Below are positions 6,406-9,052 of a DNA stretch of 9,052 nt, piece after piece (position 1 is the stretch's first letter; the number at the start of each line of letters is the position of its first letter). The translations under genes and the position numbers were made by a program. The DNA is from Nitrospiraceae bacterium UBA6905 (GTDB lineage Bacteria; Nitrospirota; Thermodesulfovibrionia; Thermodesulfovibrionales; UBA6898). The notes beneath the pieces were generated by a model. That model was not told where the DNA came from. It ran no database searches and saw only the letters and a list, made by a program, of their open reading frames with translations. The stretch covers positions 1 to 9,052 of the forward strand of contig DKBH01000018.1 in the NCBI GenBank assembly GCA_002451165.1, written 5' to 3'.

Positions 6406-7518
6406 ATGGCCGAAACACGAGTTTATGTCCGAAGCGGGTCCTACGAATACGAAAAACTGAGGCCGCTCATATTCGGACTCCTGAGCATGCTCGATCAGGG
6501 GCGTATCCGGCAGCAGAGCCGCGTTCTCATCAAGCCGAATTTCCTTGCGCCTGCACCCCCTGATAGAGCGATGATCACCCACCCCTTGGTCATCAAGGCG
6601 GCCGTGGAGTATGTTTATGAAAAGGGTGCCCTGCCGCAGGTATCCGACAGCCCTGCCATGGGAACCTTTGAGCGGTTGATGCACGAAGGCGGCATAGACG
6701 TTTCCCTGAGAGACATTCCTGTAGTCTGCAGACCATTCAAGGACTCGCGTGTGGTCGACATCGGCCCTCCATTCAACCGGATCGAGATCGCGGCCGATGC
6801 CATGGAAGCAGATGTTATCATCAATCTGCCCAAGCTCAAGACCCATACCCAGATGCTGCTCACCTTGGGCGTGAAGAACATGTTCGGCTGCATCGTCGGC
6901 CTGCGCAAGCCCGAGTGGCATCTTCGTGCAGGAATCGATCGGGAACGGTTCGCCGAACTTCTCGTCAGGATTTATGCTACCGTGAAACCTGCTATCACCA
7001 TCCTTGACGGTATTCTTGCGATGGAAGGGCAGGGACCGGGAAAGAGCGGGATGCCGCGGGAACTGGGGATCGTCGTGGCTGCTAACGATGCCTTCGCTGT
7101 TGACGCTGTTGTCTGCAGGATGCTTGGCGTAAGTGAGGATGAGCTACTGACGAGCCGGGTGGCAACAAAGTTGGGACTGATGCCGGAAAATATTGCGATC
7201 GAGGGAGACCTTCCCACGGTGCATGATATGCAATTTCCGGCTATGACCCCCCTTGTGTTCGGCCCGAAGAAACTGCAGGGGTTCATGCGGAAGCACCTGA
7301 TCCAGAGGCCGGTCTGCCGGACATCGCTCTGCCGGCACTGCGGAGAATGCTGGCGCTACTGCCCGGCAAAGGCGATCGAACCGGAGATGCAAGGGCTCAG
7401 GTTTGACTATGACAAATGCATCCGCTGCTACTGCTGTATCGAGGTCTGCCCCTATGGAGCACTCTCGACGAAGGAAACTGCTGCGGGCGGCCTCGCAAGA
7501 AAGATATTGAAACGATAA
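6406..7518 (+). CDS. DUF362 protein with C-terminal double 4Fe-4S ferredoxin domain
   Basis: A 370-residue cytoplasmic protein. Residues 1 to about 285 are a DUF362 domain: VLIKPNFLAP (40-49), THPLVIKAAVEYVYEKG (58-74), INLPKLKTHTQMLLTLGVKN (139-158) with MFGC after it, and ILDGILAMEGQGP (199-211). The C-terminus carries two complete CxxCxxCxxxCP clusters, C309/C312/C315/C319 and C338/C341/C344/C348, as in bacterial 2[4Fe-4S] ferredoxins. DUF362 proteins are common in anaerobes and their activity is not established; an electron-transfer or redox-linked role is inferred from the clusters. An in-frame TAG at 6400-6402 rules out an upstream start, so the ATG at 6406 is used. GAGG at 6388-6391 is a distant ribosome binding site (14 nt). 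The 28-bp gap after the kinase gene suggests the same transcript. Confidence 0.9.
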   Translation: MAETRVYVRSGSYEYEKLRPLIFGLLSMLDQGRIRQQSRVLIKPNFLAPAPPDRAMITHPLVIKAAVEYVYEKGALPQVSDSPAMGTFERLMHEGGIDVSLRDIPVVCRPFKDSRVVDIGPPFNRIEIAADAMEADVIINLPKLKTHTQMLLTLGVKNMFGCIVGLRKPEWHLRAGIDRERFAELLVRIYATVKPAITILDGILAMEGQGPGKSGMPRELGIVVAANDAFAVDAVVCRMLGVSEDELLTSRVATKLGLMPENIAIEGDLPTVHDMQFPAMTPLVFGPKKLQGFMRKHLIQRPVCRTSLCRHCGECWRYCPAKAIEPEMQGLRFDYDKCIRCYCCIEVCPYGALSTKETAAGGLARKILKR

Positions 7519-7521
7519 CTA

Positions 7522-8196
7522 TCAGGTGTGCCGATCTATGTCCTGCGAACGGAGTTCCGCAAAGAGCCTCTTGAGTTCCACCAGCTCGTCGCGTACCTGG
7601 CGGAGCTCTTCCTCCAGCTTCTCTATCCTGTCTTGGGCTGCATGTGCGTTCAGCAGTTGCTCTTCGGAACGATGCAGGGGTTCAGCATGCCCTGCAACAG
7701 GCTCACCGGACAGCAGGTGTATATACCTTCGTTCCTTTCTTCCCGGCTCTCGTTCCAGCCGCACGATAAGAGGCGGTGACTGATCCATCAGTGACTGAAG
7801 GTTCTGTTCAAGCGTTTCAAGATTTCCCATCGGTGCCATTCTCTCCGCATGCGCACGAAGCTCGCCCAAGGTCTGTGGCCCTCTCACCATGAGCTCGCAG
7901 AGCACTGCCAGTTCCTGGGCGCTGAGGTCGAACTTGTCCAGGAACTTGTGGAGATATTTGGGTACCCGGCTTCCCGCGGCAAGGGTCACCTGAGCCAAAC
8001 CCTTCACTTTAAGACTGTCGAGGCCTTCTTGCACCGTCGCTTCATCAAAGGCGGTGACTGGCTTGCGGTTCGATTTCTGGTTGCAGGCATTGGTCAGGGC
8101 ATTCAGGGAAAGGGGGTAATAATCCGGCGTGGTCATCTCCTTTTCGATAAGACATCCAAGTATGCGGGCCTCGCTCTCGCTTAGCACTGTTTCCAT
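7522..8196 (-). CDS. yceH: YceH family protein (DUF480/UPF0502), double winged helix
   Basis: A 224-residue protein of the YceH family. The N-terminal winged-helix part begins LSESEARILGCLIEKEMTTPDYYPLSLNAL within residues 5-34, with NACNQKSNRKPV following (37-48). The family core KYLHKFLDKFDLSAQELAVL (80-99) leads into a second winged helix with MVRGPQTLGELRAHAERM (103-120). A charged coiled coil occupies about 186-217. The fold suggests nucleic-acid binding or regulation, but the family's function is unsettled. I chose the ATG at 8196 over the in-frame TTG at 8202: GAGGGAGG abuts the TTG directly but sits an ideal 6 nt before the ATG. The gene is convergent with the DUF362 gene, with 3 bp between the stops. 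Confidence 0.93.
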   Translation of the reverse strand: METVLSESEARILGCLIEKEMTTPDYYPLSLNALTNACNQKSNRKPVTAFDEATVQEGLDSLKVKGLAQVTLAAGSRVPKYLHKFLDKFDLSAQELAVLCELMVRGPQTLGELRAHAERMAPMGNLETLEQNLQSLMDQSPPLIVRLEREPGRKERRYIHLLSGEPVAGHAEPLHRSEEQLLNAHAAQDRIEKLEEELRQVRDELVELKRLFAELRSQDIDRHT

Positions 8197-8239
8197 CGAC
8201 AACCTCCCTCACGGCAGATAGCTCATCCTGCTGAATTCT

Positions 8240-8280
8240 ATTGTATACGATAGTCGCGGCACAGGGAAATGACAGGGAAA
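8240..8280 (-). promoter_or_regulatory. yceH promoter region with 11-bp tandem repeat (Pho-box-like)
   Basis: On the minus strand TACAAT (8240-8245, 5 of 6) is a good -10, but the -35 position holds TTCCCT, a poor match. Overlapping it are two exact copies of ACAGGGAAA on the plus strand (8261-8269 and 8272-8280), 11 bp apart. Read on the minus strand this gives CTGTCAT, 4 nt, CTGTGCC (8275 down to 8258), which has the 7+4+7 shape of a PhoB box and the usual position just upstream of the -10. The second half matches CTGTCAT at only 4 of 7 positions, so the PhoB reading is tentative. Apart from this site, 8203-8426 shows no gene. Confidence 0.4.
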
Positions 8281-8420
8281 GCATTTTCGCCTCCCGATGT
8301 CCATTCAGGTTTTTGTTCCAATGCAATAGTAGTACTGGGCTGTCGGCTAGAGATTTATGCTGAGGCAAACCTTAACTGTGGGGAGGCATCTTTACCGGTG
8401 GAGCACATTGCGGTACACTA

Positions 8421-8436
8421 GCAGCCATGAAGCTGC
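8421..8436 (+). repeat. Short hairpin with the start codon in its loop
   Basis: GCAGC (8421-8425) and GCTGC (8432-8436) are perfect complements around the 6-nt loop CATGAA, which holds the ATG of the Cys-rich gene. Such a structure could present or hide the start codon in a message lacking a nearby Shine-Dalgarno. A 5-bp arm can also occur by chance. Confidence 0.3.
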
Positions 8437-8594
8437 GGGCTGGAGGCACATCGGGGCATAAGGACAAGGAAACAGCAAAGATCTGGTGTCCCCATGAGGA
8501 ATGCTTCAAGTATCTCCGGGTATGTGAAAAGTGCCGTCTGAGGATAACATGCCAAAACTACCAGGACTACTGGTACCCTCGGCTGGATTTCTGA
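8427..8594 (+). CDS. Small cysteine-rich protein, putative metal-binding (55 aa)
   Basis: An ATG at 8427 opens 55 codons ending in TGA at 8592-8594. After a basic start (MKLRAGGTSGHKDKETAKIW) comes a compact segment, CPHEECFKYLRVCEKCRLRI, then TCQNYQDYWYPRLDF. Five Cys (21, 26, 33, 36, 42) plus His 23 are spaced C-x4-C-x6-C-x2-C-x5-C, which suggests a zinc or other metal site. The amino acid pattern looks like real protein, and I recall similar Cys-rich small proteins in related bacteria without a name. Against it, no Shine-Dalgarno is close to the ATG; GGTGGAG at 8397-8403 is 23 nt away, and an in-frame TAA at 8373-8375 leaves no other ATG, GTG or TTG start. The 3' end overlaps the doubtful minus-strand frame at 8506-8739. 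Confidence 0.55.
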   Translation: MKLRAGGTSGHKDKETAKIWCPHEECFKYLRVCEKCRLRITCQNYQDYWYPRLDF

Positions 8595-8739
8595 GCTTTC
8601 CGGTCTGACGCAGCTCTGAAATGTATGAAAGAAGGGCCGCATCCACCTGCAGTCTGTCCATGTTGTTTCTTGGGCGATTGAGGTTGCGAAACAGCTTACG
8701 CACTGCAGTAATTCTTTTTTGCCTATCTTCTTTGTTCAC
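8506..8739 (-). CDS. Hypothetical small protein, doubtful (77 aa, GTG start)
   Basis: A GTG at 8739 opens 77 codons beginning MNKEDRQKRITAVRKLF, with a helical, charged middle (NNMDRLQVDAALLSYISELR) that looks protein-like, and a low-complexity Gly/Ser/Pro tail (from about residue 50) that lies antisense to the Cys-rich gene. There is no Shine-Dalgarno of its own, but the GTG overlaps by 4 bp (GTGA) the stop of a 23-codon frame with a good ribosome binding site. It could be translated by coupling, be the remains of a longer gene split by a frameshift near 8737, or be non-coding. No family recognised. Confidence 0.3.
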   Translation of the reverse strand: MNKEDRQKRITAVRKLFRNLNRPRNNMDRLQVDAALLSYISELRQTGKLRNPAEGTSSPGSFGMLSSDGTFHIPGDT

Positions 8740-8807
8740 CGGCCACGTAATTGGTAAACCGAGCGAATCGCCTCGCTTCTGCGCAGCACATCGGCGCCGA
8801 CTGTCAC
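8736..8807 (-). CDS. Very small reading frame (23 aa) overlapping the next gene
   Basis: A GTG at 8807 is preceded, 8 nt upstream, by GGGAGG (8816-8821). It encodes 23 residues (VTVGADVLRRSEAIRSVYQL, then RGR) ending in a TGA that overlaps the GTG at 8739-8737. The frame begins 26 bp after the HAD gene's stop, on the same strand. It could be a leader peptide, the true start of the 77-residue protein separated by a frameshift, or chance. Its composition is more protein-like than the alternative upstream frame, which contains runs such as SRRRCAAQKRG. Confidence 0.3.
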   Translation of the reverse strand: MTVGADVLRRSEAIRSVYQLRGR

Positions 8808-8833
8808 TTGCCGTGCCTCCCAGCTCACCGTTG

Positions 8834-9052
8834 TTACTGTTTCTCCAATGGGTAGATAATCTTCCAGTCCTTCTTCATGTCCACTATTGTCCATCCTTTG
8901 GATTTAGCCTCGTCGAGCCCTTTGTCGAGCCGCCCGATGGAGGATTCCCGGTCGTAGGCCCATTCCCGCTCGGCATCGGTGTGGTGGACGTAGAGACAGA
9001 AGCGCGAGCCATCGGTCAGACAGGTCCATTGGAGCATCTGCAGGTCGCCGTC
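8834..9052 (-). CDS. HAD-family hydrolase/phosphatase, C-terminal part (runs off the right edge)
   Basis: The reverse strand is open from the window edge to a TAA at 8834-8836, giving 72 visible residues starting DGDLQMLQWT. The segment matches the C-terminal end of haloacid dehalogenase-like phosphatases as I know them: DGDLQML belongs to HAD motif IV, followed by RFCLYVHHTDAEREWAYDRE, then GRLDKGLDEAKSKGWTIVDM and a final KKDWKIIYP. The catalytic Asp motif (DxDxT), other core motifs and the signal region, if any, lie outside the window, so substrate and location cannot be judged. The 5' end is not present; the internal ATG at 9037 is not the start. Confidence 0.82.
   Translation of the reverse strand, partial: DGDLQMLQWTCLTDGSRFCLYVHHTDAEREWAYDRESSIGRLDKGLDEAKSKGWTIVDMKKDWKIIYPLEKQ

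Noticed and set aside
8045..8284. Minus-strand frame starting with ATG at 8284 (MLSLSFPCAATIV), preceded by a good GGGAGG.
   Set aside because: It overlaps the well-supported yceH in another frame for more than half its length, lies upstream of the predicted yceH start point, and its later residues look like out-of-frame translation.
1..9052. CRISPR array, tRNA/rRNA genes, insertion sequences or attachment sites.
   Set aside because: No regularly spaced repeats, cloverleaf-like sequence, transposase or integrase frame, or terminal inverted repeats were seen by eye on either strand.

Overview
The window looks like chromosomal DNA from a Gram-negative, probably anaerobic or redox-versatile bacterium. 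Periplasmic binding proteins with classical signal peptides, a histidine kinase with a c-type haem motif in its periplasmic domain, a DUF362/ferredoxin protein and several small conserved proteins together resemble Nitrospirota or Desulfobacterota (Geobacter-like) genomes. That placement is an impression from protein style, not a search result. I see no transposase, integrase, tRNA, rRNA or CRISPR array.

Layout from left to right. (1) 1-380, minus: the N-terminal 126 residues of an exported Gly/Tyr-rich protein, running off the left edge, with a strong sigma70-type promoter at 500-528. (2) 629-2264, minus: a three-gene operon of a 59-residue protein, a 77-residue protein and a PLP-dependent aminotransferase, with its own promoter at 2294-2322. 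(3) 2265-2587: a divergent control region with the minus promoter, a plus promoter at 2523-2551 and a 9-bp perfect inverted repeat between them. (4) 2588-7518, plus: the core of the window. It encodes two unrelated periplasmic substrate-binding proteins (ABC_sub_bind/TrpX-type and PhnD-type), a membrane histidine kinase with a CxxCH haem motif, and a DUF362 protein with two 4Fe-4S clusters. The first three genes are chained by 4-bp start/stop overlaps. (5) 7522-8196, minus: yceH, convergent with the operon, only 3 bp between stop codons. (6) 8197-9052: yceH control region with a possible Pho-box-like 11-bp repeat, a 55-residue Cys-rich protein on plus, two very small or doubtful minus-strand reading frames, and the C-terminal 72 residues of a HAD-family phosphatase running off the right edge.

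How the genes may work together: no ABC permease or ATPase lies in the 2588-7518 operon, and the two binding proteins are translationally coupled to a sensor kinase. The most economical reading is a signalling module in which periplasmic ligand binding and/or haem redox state controls the kinase. No response regulator gene lies in the window, so the output partner is elsewhere. The DUF362/ferredoxin protein could be a redox partner or simply a passenger.
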